Below, piece after piece: positions 15,996-24,144 of a stretch of 31,369 bases of DNA (position 1 is its first letter; every line of letters begins with the position of its first letter). The stretch covers positions 1-31,369 of the forward strand of contig JAGYLK010000048.1 in assembly GCA_018401175.1 (NCBI GenBank), written 5' to 3'. A program made the translations under genes and the position numbers. The notes beneath the pieces are model-generated. The model had not been told where the DNA came from and did not search any database. It saw only the letters and a list, made by a program, of their open reading frames with translations. This stretch comes from Candidatus Altimarinota bacterium (lineage in GTDB: Bacteria > Patescibacteriota > Gracilibacteria > UBA4473).

Positions 15996-17162
15996 GTATT
16001 TCATCACCACTTTCACTCCGGGTAATTCTTTTCCTTCCAAAAATTCTAACATTGCTCCACCACCAGTAGAAACGTGGGTAAATTGTTCCGTACTGAATCC
16101 TAATGATTTTACTGCAGAAACAGTATCGCCTCCACCAAGGATAGAAATGGCTTCTGCATTTTTGGCAATAGATTCGGCAATGGCTTTTGTTCCAGTATCG
16201 AATGGTTTTTTTTCAAAAAATCCAACTGGTCCGTTCCAAATAAGCGTGTGGCTGTGTGTAATAATTTCACAAAAACTCGCTATTGAACGTGGTCCCATAT
16301 CAAATATTTTCATATCTCCGCTCACATCTTCTACAGGAACATAGAGAGAATCTCCATCTGGATCACTCGCAACCTGTACATCTACCGGGAGATGAAGTCC
16401 GGTTTTGTATTCTTCTGCAATTTCTAGTACCTCGCGGGCAGTTTCAACTTCAGATTCTTCAAATAAACTTTCTCCCACATCATATCCACTAGCCACAAGG
16501 AATGTATTGGCAAGGGCACCACCAACAATTATATTTTCTGCCGTCTTTGCAAAATGTTTGAGAACAGCGACTTTCGTTTCCATTTTTGCTCCCCCTACAA
16601 TAACCGTAAGTCCTGATATTTTTGTTTGAGAGAGAAACGGTTCCAAATATTTAATTTCAGATTCGAGAAGCCTTCCGGCACATGTTTCTACTCCGACTTC
16701 AGTAAGTCCTACTACTGAGGCATGCGCACGATGCGCCACAGAAAAACCATCTAACACGAAGAGTTCCGCCCCTAACCCATCACGAATTTGTTGCGCAAAA
16801 TTGAGGTCATTCGTTTTTTCTCCTTTCCAAAATCGTGTGTTTTCGTGAAGCTGTACTCGTTCATTTCCAGCGGTAAAATCGGACCGAAAATAGACCTGTT
16901 CGCCGAGTAATTTCTCAATGGCAGGAACAAGAACTTTGGTAGAAAGTTCAGGAACAATTTCTCCTTTTGGTCGTCCCATATGAGTGAGTATATGAACTCG
17001 TTTTGCGCCGTTTTGTACCAAGAATTGAAGTGTTGGCATAGCGAGGAGTATTCGACTATCTTCGACTATTTTTCCATCTTTGAGAGGAACATTGAAATCC
17101 GTTCGTACCACAACAACCTTGTTTTTTACGAGCTCTGGGGTCAGGGGTTTGAGAGAGAGCAT
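15984..17162 (-). CDS. pgk: Phosphoglycerate kinase
   Basis: Glycolytic enzyme making ATP from 1,3-bisphosphoglycerate. From ATG 17160-17162 it is 392 residues, the normal length. Conserved blocks appear in order: VVVVRTDFNVPLKDGK, HILTHMGRPKGE, LHENTRFWKGEK, DGFSVAHRAHASVVGL, IVGGAKMETKVAVL, TLIWNGPVGFFEKKPFDTGT and ILGGGDTVSAVKSLG with HVSTGGGAMLEFLEGKELPG. The longer open frame upstream adds a Phe/Lys-rich stretch not found in Pgk. It is divergent from gatB across ~190 bases. The C-terminus ends inside a heptamer repeat. Confidence 0.97.
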   Translation of the reverse strand: MLSLKPLTPELVKNKVVVVRTDFNVPLKDGKIVEDSRILLAMPTLQFLVQNGAKRVHILTHMGRPKGEIVPELSTKVLVPAIEKLLGEQVYFRSDFTAGNERVQLHENTRFWKGEKTNDLNFAQQIRDGLGAELFVLDGFSVAHRAHASVVGLTEVGVETCAGRLLESEIKYLEPFLSQTKISGLTVIVGGAKMETKVAVLKHFAKTAENIIVGGALANTFLVASGYDVGESLFEESEVETAREVLEIAEEYKTGLHLPVDVQVASDPDGDSLYVPVEDVSGDMKIFDMGPRSIASFCEIITHSHTLIWNGPVGFFEKKPFDTGTKAIAESIAKNAEAISILGGGDTVSAVKSLGFSTEQFTHVSTGGGAMLEFLEGKELPGVKVVMKYVTS

Positions 17163-17316
17163 TTTTTTGGGAAAAGAAATTTCATCCGAATTGTCAGGGA
17201 ATTTTTCTCTGCTATCAAATTTTTTTCGCACGAAAAAGAAGAAAGCTGTCATTCAGGGGAGAGAAACCATTTTGAAGCTCAAAAGGAAAAAAGCGGAAAA
17301 ATCCTAAAATTTAAAA

Positions 17317-17345
17317 TTAAAAGTGATGGAGTTTTAAGCTATAAT
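17317..17345 (+). promoter_or_regulatory. Promoter for gatB, probably leaderless
   Basis: A perfect TATAAT (17340-17345) with TTAAAA 17 bases upstream (17317-17322). The ATG of gatB at 17353 lies seven bases past the -10 box, so the transcript should start at or within a base or two of the start codon. Confidence 0.6.
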
Positions 17346-17352
17346 CTTCGCG

Positions 17353-18768
17353 ATGAAATTAGAAGTAATTATTGGTCTCGAGATTCATGCGCAGCTAGCA
17401 ACGGCTTCAAAACTCTGGTGTGGGTGTGATAATGATGCTTTTGGGGCAAAGCCAAACACAAGAATTTGTCCTGTTTGTTGTGGATTTCCGGGGATGTTGC
17501 CAGTATTGAATAAAGAAGCTTTACGCTTGGCAATGCGTGCGTCAGTAGCATTGGGATGTGAAATTCAATCGTTTTCAAAATTTGATCGTAAAAATTATTT
17601 TTATCCGGATCTCCCAAATGGATATCAGATTTCTCAATACGATAAGCCGTTGGCTTTGGCAGGAAAAGTGGAAATTATTCATAACGGACATCACAAAAAA
17701 ATAGGCATTACTCGTGTTCATTTAGAAAACGATGCGGGGAAATCCATTCATAATGAGCAAGGGACGTGTTTAGATTTTAATCGCTCGGGGTCGCCCTTGA
17801 TAGAAATTGTTACCGAACCAGAACTTCGTTCGCCAGAAGAAGCAAGTATTTTTGCGCAAGAATTACAAAAAATTATTCGTGCGGTGGGAGCGTCAGATGC
17901 GGATATGGAAAAAGGAATGATGCGATTTGATGCTTCTATTTCATTACGTCCGGAGGGAGATACCAGTCTCTATCCTCGTGCTGAAATTAAAAATTTGAAT
18001 ACATTTTCGGGATTAGAAAAAGCATTAACATTTGAAATACAGCGACAAACAGCACTTTGGAAAAAAAATGAACGTCCGGAAAAAGAGACAACGCGAGGAT
18101 TTGACGAATCAACCGGCAAAACAAAACTTATGAGGCAGAAAGAATCGGCCGATGATTATCGTTATTTTCCAGAGCCAGATGTTCCGCCGCTTCGTTTTAC
18201 TGAGAAAGAAAGAGATGAAATGGTGGGAGAATTGCCAGAGTTGCCTCTTGAAAAATATATGCGCTATAAGAATGAATTAGATCTTTCTGATGCGGAAGCA
18301 TTACGTTTGTCAGAAGAACCGAGGTTAGCTGATTTTTTTGAATCAGCTCTCAAGGAATCGAAACATACTCGAAAAATAGCGAATCTTCTTCTTTCTGTTG
18401 TATTAGCTCATTCTGATTGGGAAAAAACGGAAATTAAACCTTCACATTTGGCGGAGGTAGTTGCATTATTAGAATCGGGAACCGTTTCGTCTACGGGAGC
18501 AAAGCAGATTTTGGAAACGATATTAGAATCAGGCGGAGAAGTAAAAGAGGTGCTGCACACATTGGGATTAGAACAGGTTTCAGATACAAAACAATTAGAG
18601 GAGTGGATAGATGTTGTGTTGGAAGAAAATGAGGGAATGGTTGCTCAGTTTCATGCAGGAAAAGAAAAGGTACTCGGATCTTTGATTGGACAAGTGATGA
18701 AGCGGTCAGGCGGAAGTGCGAATCCGCCAATGGTACAGCAGATATTAAAAGATCGATTGAAAAAATAA
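17353..18768 (+). CDS. gatB: Asp/Glu-tRNA(Asn/Gln) amidotransferase subunit B
   Basis: GatB phosphorylates the Glu or Asp on misacylated tRNA so that it can be amidated, giving Gln-tRNA or Asn-tRNA. The 471 residues match the family. EVIIGLEIHAQL starts the catalytic domain; the zinc site is CGC with CPVCCGFPG; FDRKNYFYPDLPNGYQISQYDKP and RVHLENDAGKSIH form the kinase pocket; DFNRSGSPLIEIVTEPE follows. The C-terminal half has the helical and YqeY-like tail ending MKRSGGSANPPMVQQILKDRL. gatA and gatC are not adjacent. The promoter of the next gene lies in its last codons. Confidence 0.97.
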   Translation: MKLEVIIGLEIHAQLATASKLWCGCDNDAFGAKPNTRICPVCCGFPGMLPVLNKEALRLAMRASVALGCEIQSFSKFDRKNYFYPDLPNGYQISQYDKPLALAGKVEIIHNGHHKKIGITRVHLENDAGKSIHNEQGTCLDFNRSGSPLIEIVTEPELRSPEEASIFAQELQKIIRAVGASDADMEKGMMRFDASISLRPEGDTSLYPRAEIKNLNTFSGLEKALTFEIQRQTALWKKNERPEKETTRGFDESTGKTKLMRQKESADDYRYFPEPDVPPLRFTEKERDEMVGELPELPLEKYMRYKNELDLSDAEALRLSEEPRLADFFESALKESKHTRKIANLLLSVVLAHSDWEKTEIKPSHLAEVVALLESGTVSSTGAKQILETILESGGEVKEVLHTLGLEQVSDTKQLEEWIDVVLEENEGMVAQFHAGKEKVLGSLIGQVMKRSGGSANPPMVQQILKDRLKK

Positions 18769-18785
18769 GAAAAATTTGATAAAAT
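18757..18785 (+). promoter_or_regulatory. Sigma-70-type promoter at the end of gatB
   Basis: TTGAAA (18757-18762), 17 bases, TAAAAT (18780-18785). It overlaps the gatB stop and would start the transcript near 18792, 38 bases before the next ATG. Confidence 0.6.
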
Positions 18786-18829
18786 ATCCAGAGCGATGTA
18801 CAACTGTCTTCGCATTCACACACATACAA

Positions 18830-19078
18830 ATGTTTTTCCTTGAATACGCCAACGAACTCATGCAACTCGCTTTTGGAGTTGGATTTTTAGTTTTGGTAAT
18901 CTACGTTGTTCGTCCTCTTATCCGTATTAATCGACTTTTAACAAAAATTGATCATTTGGCAGATAAGATAGAAGACCTTACGGATCTTTTTGATGAATAT
19001 ATTCGGAAGCCAGCACAAATTATGTCGCAGGTATTAAAATTCGCATCGCCGTTTCTCTTCCGTCGTGGGAGGAAATGA
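18830..19078 (+). CDS. Small membrane protein with one TM helix and a coiled coil
   Basis: 82 residues from the ATG at 18830, which the upstream promoter supports over a TTG at 18776. Residues ~10-30 (LAFGVGFLVLVIYVV) form a membrane helix. Residues ~35-60 (INRLLTKIDHLADKIEDLTDLFDEYI) have a leucine/isoleucine heptad pattern. The end is basic (FLFRRGRK). No family is recognised. The stop overlaps the phosphoesterase start as ATGA, with GGAGGA before it, so the two are translationally coupled. Confidence 0.65.
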   Translation: MFFLEYANELMQLAFGVGFLVLVIYVVRPLIRINRLLTKIDHLADKIEDLTDLFDEYIRKPAQIMSQVLKFASPFLFRRGRK

Positions 19079-19989
19079 AGCATATTCCGTGGCCGGTTTT
19101 TGTCTCTGAGATTCTTTTTTGGAGTATTCTCTTTCTTATTCCAGTTTTTCTTTTTATAGAAGACACATCCTTGGAATTACGAGCGTTCTTGCTTTTTTGT
19201 TGGGGAATGTGGTTTTGGATTCATGTGATAGCGCCTCGATTATTAATCACGCGACATCTTTCTTTGCCAAAAATCGCAAACCATTCTCTAAAAATAGCAC
19301 TCATTTCAGATCTTCATGCAGGACCATTTAAAGGAGCACGTTATTTTCGACGCGTTGTGAGACGTATTAATAAAGAGCAACCGGATATTGTTTTGATTCC
19401 TGGAGATTTTTTACTCGGAACGGCAGAGAAATTTGTACATAAATTGCTTCCGTTAAAAGGTATTGAAGCACCGACATTTTTTACATTGGGAAACCATGAT
19501 CATTGGTTACATAACCCCGGTGTCACAGAGGCGGGGAGTGAGTTATTGCGAAAAAAATTGAAGTCGTGGGGATTGAGAGAATTACAGAATGAATCTCTTG
19601 AGTGGAAGCCGGGGTTATGGCTTGTGGGAATAGATGATAACTTTCATGGGTTTGATGATTTAGAGAAAGCTTTTGAAAATGTCCCCATAAGAGAAAATTC
19701 CATATTATTAGCCCACTCGCCAGATATTGTTGAAAAATTAGAAACCCAACTTCCTTTTCCAGGGCTTACGGTCTGTGGTCACACGCACGGAGGGCAAATG
19801 GCTATTCCGTGGCTCGTGAAGCATGTTCCAGAAATGATAGGGAATATTGTACGGAAAGAATTTCTCTGGGGATGGTTTGCCAATGAGCGTATGTTTGTAA
19901 CGATGGGACTCGGCGAATCTGCTTCTCGTGCGCGATGGTGGGTGTGTCCTGAGATTGCGATATTGGATTGTAAAGAAGAAATCTCTTGA
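19075..19989 (+). CDS. Membrane-anchored metallophosphoesterase (calcineurin-like)
   Basis: 304 residues with two membrane segments at 12-28 and 36-53, then a calcineurin-like domain. Metal ligands are all visible: ISDLHAG (D79, H81), LIPGDF (D111), TLGNHDHW (N140, H141), LLAHSPD and VCGHTHGGQ. This layout matches YkuE/YpbG-type and UDP-diacylglucosamine hydrolase-like enzymes; the substrate cannot be told. An SD (GGAGGA) lies just before the ATG inside the previous gene. Confidence 0.85.
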   Translation: MKHIPWPVFVSEILFWSILFLIPVFLFIEDTSLELRAFLLFCWGMWFWIHVIAPRLLITRHLSLPKIANHSLKIALISDLHAGPFKGARYFRRVVRRINKEQPDIVLIPGDFLLGTAEKFVHKLLPLKGIEAPTFFTLGNHDHWLHNPGVTEAGSELLRKKLKSWGLRELQNESLEWKPGLWLVGIDDNFHGFDDLEKAFENVPIRENSILLAHSPDIVEKLETQLPFPGLTVCGHTHGGQMAIPWLVKHVPEMIGNIVRKEFLWGWFANERMFVTMGLGESASRARWWVCPEIAILDCKEEIS

Positions 19990-20047
19990 CTTTGTCATGA
20001 CGTTGGTGATACAAATCCAGCGTATCATTCTTCTTTATAAAAATAAA

Positions 20048-20275
20048 ATGGCACATATTCAGATTCGTATTCCAGCAGCAGAAAAAGAAGCCGCGGGAGA
20101 AGTGTTGGAGAATATGGGATTAAATTTTTCATCGGCAATAAAAATTTTTCTTCGTCGCACGGTGCAAGAGGGGAAACTTCCATTTGATGTAGTTGCAGAT
20201 ATAAAGCCAAAAATTCGTTTTGAAAATTCACTCGAACAACCATGTCCCACTTTCTCGCAGCGCAAGATTGGTTAA
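20048..20275 (+). CDS. RelB/DinJ-family antitoxin-like protein, no toxin beside it
   Basis: 75 residues. MAHIQIRIPAAEKEAAGEVLENMGLNFSSAIKIFLRRTVQEGKLPFDV follows the DinJ pattern closely: a ribbon strand, a helix, GMGL-like NMGL, S-AI-IFL and a LPFD end. DinJ antitoxins bind DNA by a ribbon-helix-helix and neutralise YafQ/RelE toxins. No RelE-type gene is next to it; instead its last 34 bases overlap the start of folC in another frame. It may be a solo regulator or a leftover. The ATG at 20048 is preferred; upstream open sequence is the end of the phosphoesterase region. Confidence 0.75.
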   Translation: MAHIQIRIPAAEKEAAGEVLENMGLNFSSAIKIFLRRTVQEGKLPFDVVADIKPKIRFENSLEQPCPTFSQRKIG

Positions 20276-21432
20276 AACAACTCGCGAGTGAGGCTCAGTT
20301 TTTTCGTACGAACAGACCGCCTTCTTTAGAAGTGACGAATGCTCTTTTGGACGCGCTAAACCGCCCAGATAAATCGTTTTTCTGGCGTATTATTGTCGGA
20401 GGAACTGCAGGAAAGGGGACAACATGTCGTCTTGTGGAAGATGTCTTATTACGTTCCGGGAAAACTGTAGCAACGCTTTCGTCACCTCATATTCAGGTGA
20501 TTACTGAGCGGATTCGTATCAATGGGAAACTCATTTCTATGGAAGATTTTGGGAAATCCATTTTGAAAATAAAAGAAGTTTCTGAAAAAATTTCTCAAAA
20601 GCCAACCTACTATGAAGCAATTGTGTGTGCTGGGATTTGGGCGGCGCGAGAAGCGAGATGTGAAATTTTGATTGGGGAAATTGGACTGGGGGGACGACTC
20701 GATGCGGTGAATGCGATTCGAGGAAAACGGATTGCCGCAGTGACCTTTATTGGAGATGATCATTTGGAAAAATTCGGTGGAAAATTGGAGAATTTGGCGC
20801 GAGAAAAAGCGGGGATTTTTACGAAAGATGCCGTCGAATCGTTATCTTATGAGCAAAAATTTAGATCAATATTTGAAAAAGTTTCTGGTAAAAAAATACT
20901 CTTCTTAAAAGGAGTATGGAAAAATTTGAACAAGAAACTTGCTCGTAATATTTGTGAAATAGTTTTGGAAACGAGTAACTTTGTAATGGAAAAAATACCA
21001 TTGCCGTGTCGTTGGGAAATAATTTCTTTTAGAGAGGGCAATGGAGCATGCTCCATTGTCTTAGATGGAGCTCACTCGGCACCTCGTTTTGAAAATATTT
21101 TACCAAAAATCAAAAAAATTCAGGGGAAAAGGATTGGCATTTTAGGACTCGGGAAAAATCATAATCCTGAGATTTTCAAAATCATTGCTGATGAGTTTGA
21201 CGAAATATTTTGGGTCAAGATTCCGGAGTCTCGTGATGCCTGGGATCCTCAAATTTTGAAAGAAAAGATGGGACGAGGAATTGTTTGTATTGATGCAAAA
21301 AGTGCGCTTAAACAGGCGAGTGAATTAGGAGGAACAATCTTGGTAAATAGTTTTTTTCTCGGGGGAGAAGTGAGAAATTTATTGTATGATCCACAAAAAA
21401 TATTGGAGCAACAGACGGAGTTTCCTCAGTAG
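20242..21432 (+). CDS. folC: Folylpolyglutamate/dihydrofolate synthase
   Basis: FolC adds glutamate to folates. The 396 residues carry the P-loop GTAGKGT (54-60; GTNGKGS in most, so Asn is Ala), LSSPHIQVITERIRINGK, ILIGEIGLGGRLDAVN, TFIGDDHLEKFGGKLENLAREKAGIF and VLDGAHSAPRF. A 20-bp perfect palindrome (21039-21058) codes for about residues 266-272 (NGACSI) in the loop just before the DGAH strand, where the family is usually some five residues shorter. The gene start overlaps the DinJ-like gene by 34 bases and the end overlaps rnhA by 7. Confidence 0.92.
   Translation: MSHFLAAQDWLKQLASEAQFFRTNRPPSLEVTNALLDALNRPDKSFFWRIIVGGTAGKGTTCRLVEDVLLRSGKTVATLSSPHIQVITERIRINGKLISMEDFGKSILKIKEVSEKISQKPTYYEAIVCAGIWAAREARCEILIGEIGLGGRLDAVNAIRGKRIAAVTFIGDDHLEKFGGKLENLAREKAGIFTKDAVESLSYEQKFRSIFEKVSGKKILFLKGVWKNLNKKLARNICEIVLETSNFVMEKIPLPCRWEIISFREGNGACSIVLDGAHSAPRFENILPKIKKIQGKRIGILGLGKNHNPEIFKIIADEFDEIFWVKIPESRDAWDPQILKEKMGRGIVCIDAKSALKQASELGGTILVNSFFLGGEVRNLLYDPQKILEQQTEFPQ
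21039..21058. repeat. REP-like palindrome inside folC
   Basis: A 20-bp perfect palindrome (CAATGGAGCA and its complement), preceded by GG and followed by TCTT. It is read as AAT GGA GCA TGC TCC ATT within folC. The copies at 21840-21857 and 22038-22057 share centre phase and the TTGTCTT flank. Confidence 0.75.
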
Positions 21433-21893
21433 CCAATATCCATCGCCTCATTTGCCAATTGATCAGCGCGTTTATTCTTTTCTCGAGGAACGTGTTCAAA
21501 TGTAATCGTGTTGAATTTTTCCTTCAAATTGTACGCTTTTTCAAACAATGGTTTAATGTTCGCATTTTTAACCTTCCAATGTCCAGACATCTGTTCTATA
21601 GCCAACTTTGAATCCAAACGCACAAGAAGGTCACTTACATTGTTCTCAAGCGCTAATTCCATTCCACGAATCATGCCGGTGTATTCGGCAAAGTTATTGG
21701 TCTGGTGACCACACGGAATTCGATCGCAGGCAATTTCTTTTCCCTGTGTATCAAAAAGAGCACATCCGGCGCCAGCAATTCCCGGGTTTCCACGCGAACC
21801 ACCGTCAGCGTAGATGATGGCTTTTTTTGTATTTTGGGTAAGGGAGCATGCTCCCTTGTCTTCGGTATTATTAAAAAGGTTTGGTGGTTCCAT
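21426..21893 (-). CDS. rnhA: Ribonuclease HI family protein
   Basis: 155 residues. RNase H degrades the RNA strand of RNA-DNA hybrids. The catalytic set is complete: D30 in IIYADGGSRGNPG, E70 in NNFAEYTGM, D94 in VRLDSKLAIEQMSG and D144 in NKRADQLANEAM, with H134 in FEHVPREKN. The core normally begins near KKAIIYADGG; the 20 or so residues before it are coded by the RAYT end (23-base overlap) and by a palindrome (21840-21857, residues DKGACSL). This is the compact type without the N-terminal hybrid-binding domain. Confidence 0.92.
   Translation of the reverse strand: MEPPNLFNNTEDKGACSLTQNTKKAIIYADGGSRGNPGIAGAGCALFDTQGKEIACDRIPCGHQTNNFAEYTGMIRGMELALENNVSDLLVRLDSKLAIEQMSGHWKVKNANIKPLFEKAYNLKEKFNTITFEHVPREKNKRADQLANEAMDIGY
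21840..21857. repeat. REP-like palindrome inside rnhA
   Basis: An 18-bp perfect palindrome (AAGGGAGCA and its complement) followed by GTCTT on the plus strand. On the minus strand it is read GAC AAG GGA GCA TGC TCC CTT, giving DKGACSL near the RnhA N-terminus. Confidence 0.75.
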
Positions 21894-22395
21894 AGATTAT
21901 TTGGTTAAGCTTTGAAGATTTTGGAAGTCCGTGTTTTTCTCTATTGTGTATGATGTATTGAAATGTTTGGTGAAGTGGTTTTTCGGTAGTGATAAGTTTT
22001 CGGTTGAATTTTTGTGCCCAGAGAGATGTTTTTGGGGCAAGGGGTTTAAACCCCTTGTCTTGCCTCCATATATTAAATTTTCTCGCAGAAATACCTTTTA
22101 TCTGTTGTACAATTTTCGTCAGTTCCTCTTCCTCACACGCTAAAATCATATGTACATGATCTCCACATATATGAAAGGAAAAAACAATAAATCCTTTTTT
22201 TTGCACGATATTTCCTATTATCTCAGTAAGCTTTTGTTCCTCAAGAGAAGAAAGCCATGAATGTTTTTTATTTTGTATTTGCAATTCTTCCATTCGTGCT
22301 GACTGCCGACAATCATGCAGGACACAGGTAACGTGAAATATACGCATATTTTCATTCAAAAATACATCAGGACTATAGTTTGTTATAAAATTCAT
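21871..22395 (-). mobile_element. RAYT: REP-associated Y1 (HUH) transposase gene
   Basis: 174 residues. The metal-binding HUH motif is GDHVHMIL (H80, H82) and the catalytic tyrosine is Y147 in FQYIIHNREKHGLP, both intact and at normal spacing for the Y1_Tnp/TnpA_REP family, single-strand nucleases that work on palindromic REP elements. Its start overlaps the proS stop as ATGA and its end overlaps rnhA by 23 bases. A 20-bp palindrome lies within its own coding sequence (DKGFKPLA, residues 113-120). No terminal left and right ends of an insertion sequence were found, so it is a single-copy, operon-embedded RAYT. Confidence 0.85.
22038..22057. repeat. REP-like palindrome inside the RAYT gene
   Basis: A 20-bp perfect palindrome (CAAGGGGTTT and its complement) followed by TCTTG on the plus strand. 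On the minus strand it is read GAC AAG GGG TTT AAA CCC CTT (DKGFKPL), in the same phase as in rnhA. Confidence 0.75.
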
Positions 22396-24086
22396 TTTCG
22401 GAAAAAGGAAACGAGTTTCTCTAATGGGATATTTTGTGTTTTTCCATCTTTCCGTGCCACAACCTCGGCAGTATCTGCTTCAAGATTTCTTTCAGAAAGA
22501 ACAACGCGATAGGGGATTCCGAGAAGTTCAGCGTCAGAAAATTTTGTTCCGGGACCAGTTTTTTTGTCTCGTCGATCATCGTATAGGACATCTATTCCGG
22601 CATCTTGTAATTCCTTGTAAAGGGCGTCCGCCTTCTCAAATACGCGATCATCTCGTCCAATAGGAGCGAGGTAGACTTTTGCGGGAGCGACATTTTCTGG
22701 CCAGACAAGTCCTTTTTCGTCAGCAAATATCTCAGCTAAGGCTCCCATCGTGCGAGAGATTCCGATTCCGTAGCAGCCCATGATGATATCTTTTCCTTCG
22801 GAATGAAAGCTGAAGGCTTTTGAAAATTTATGAGACAAAGGAAATATATTTCCGACTTCAATTGCTTTGTATGTTTCATATTGTTCTCCCGTTTCCGGAT
22901 AAAAGTCTCCCGCTTGTGCAACCTTTATATCATAAAAATGTGCGGGTTTCTCAATGTCACGTCCAAAGTTAATGTTTATGGTATGATAATTTTCTTTGTT
23001 TGCTCCCATCTCGAAATTTACCCGATCCTGACACGTTTCATCCCAAAAGACTTGTACTTCTTTTGGCAAGTGTAACACTCCAGCATATCCCACGGGTGAT
23101 CCGGTTACGTTCTTGACAGTTTCTTCTGAGGCGAGTTCAAGGGATTTACATCCGACAAGTTTTCGTAATTTTCGTGTATCGATTTCACGATTTCCTCGTA
23201 CAGCTGCAGCAATTACGGCTTTCTTTTCTGTTTCGAATAAAATAGTTTTTGTTGTTTTTTCTACCGGAATATTGAGAAATTTGGAAAGTTCCTCAACTCC
23301 GATAATGCCTTTTCCCAAAACTTCTTCCATTTCTGCTATGGGTTCTTCTTCATTGTTCCAGCGTTCTGCGACACAAGGAGTAATTTCTCTATTTAAATAT
23401 CGGTCTTCACTTTTTATATAAAATAATTCGTCTTCTCCGATAGGCGAAAGGGTTTGAAATTCGTGAGAAAATTCAGAAAAAGCCCCTCCATCGGCCGCGA
23501 CAAATTTTGTGATATCTCCAATTCCAAGTCGTTTATAAATCTTATGATACGCTTGTTTCATTACGTCATAATATTTCTCGAAATCTTCTTGAGATGTATG
23601 AAACGAATATGCATCTTTCATCAAGAATTCTCTTCCTCTCAAAAGTCCGGATTTAGCTCGTGGTTCATTACGAAATTTATTTTGAATCTGGAATACGCAC
23701 TTTGGAAAATCTTTTGGAGAATTTGCAAATGTTTGTACGAGAGGGGTCACGACCTCTTCATGTGTGGGATTGAGCGCGATTTCTCGACCGCCAGAGAGTT
23801 CCATTTTAAACAATACGTCGACTTCATCCCATCTTCCGGTTCGTTCCCAATTGGTTTTTGCTGAAAGGGCAGGCATCAGAATCTCACTTGCGCCGACAGC
23901 TTCCATTTCTTCTCGCACGATATCTTCAATCTTGCGCAATACCTTTAGCCCAAGAGGTAAATAAGAATATACCCCCGCCATTTCTTTATTAATGAATCCT
24001 CCACGAATGAGTAATTCAGCATTTCGAGAATTTTCATCAGTGGGAGATTCCTTTGATGTTTTGAGTAAGATATTGGAATATTTCAT
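22392..24086 (-). CDS. proS: Prolyl-tRNA synthetase, bacterial type
   Basis: 564 residues, the bacterial ProS length. Class II motif 2 is FRNEPRAKSGLLRGREF (138-154), motif 3 is GCYGIGISRTMGA (437-449). The YbaK-like editing insertion lies between them (~255-385) and contains KTTKTILFETEKKAVIAAAVRGNREID and NVTGSPVGYAGV. The anticodon domain ends with DRRDKKTGPGTKFSDAELLGIPYRVVLSERNL. Start ATG at 24084-24086, no SD. The stop overlaps the RAYT ATG. Confidence 0.97.
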   Translation of the reverse strand: MKYSNILLKTSKESPTDENSRNAELLIRGGFINKEMAGVYSYLPLGLKVLRKIEDIVREEMEAVGASEILMPALSAKTNWERTGRWDEVDVLFKMELSGGREIALNPTHEEVVTPLVQTFANSPKDFPKCVFQIQNKFRNEPRAKSGLLRGREFLMKDAYSFHTSQEDFEKYYDVMKQAYHKIYKRLGIGDITKFVAADGGAFSEFSHEFQTLSPIGEDELFYIKSEDRYLNREITPCVAERWNNEEEPIAEMEEVLGKGIIGVEELSKFLNIPVEKTTKTILFETEKKAVIAAAVRGNREIDTRKLRKLVGCKSLELASEETVKNVTGSPVGYAGVLHLPKEVQVFWDETCQDRVNFEMGANKENYHTININFGRDIEKPAHFYDIKVAQAGDFYPETGEQYETYKAIEVGNIFPLSHKFSKAFSFHSEGKDIIMGCYGIGISRTMGALAEIFADEKGLVWPENVAPAKVYLAPIGRDDRVFEKADALYKELQDAGIDVLYDDRRDKKTGPGTKFSDAELLGIPYRVVLSERNLEADTAEVVARKDGKTQNIPLEKLVSFFRK

Positions 24087-24144
24087 TTATTATGTGCAAT
24101 GAATCGACAGAATTCTACTGCGCAATACCCGATTTACCAAATTT

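Noticed and set aside
16980..17429. Open frame of ~149 codons on the plus strand across the pgk/gatB gap
   Set aside because: It is antisense to pgk and then out of frame with gatB; residue content is not protein-like and both real genes are certain.
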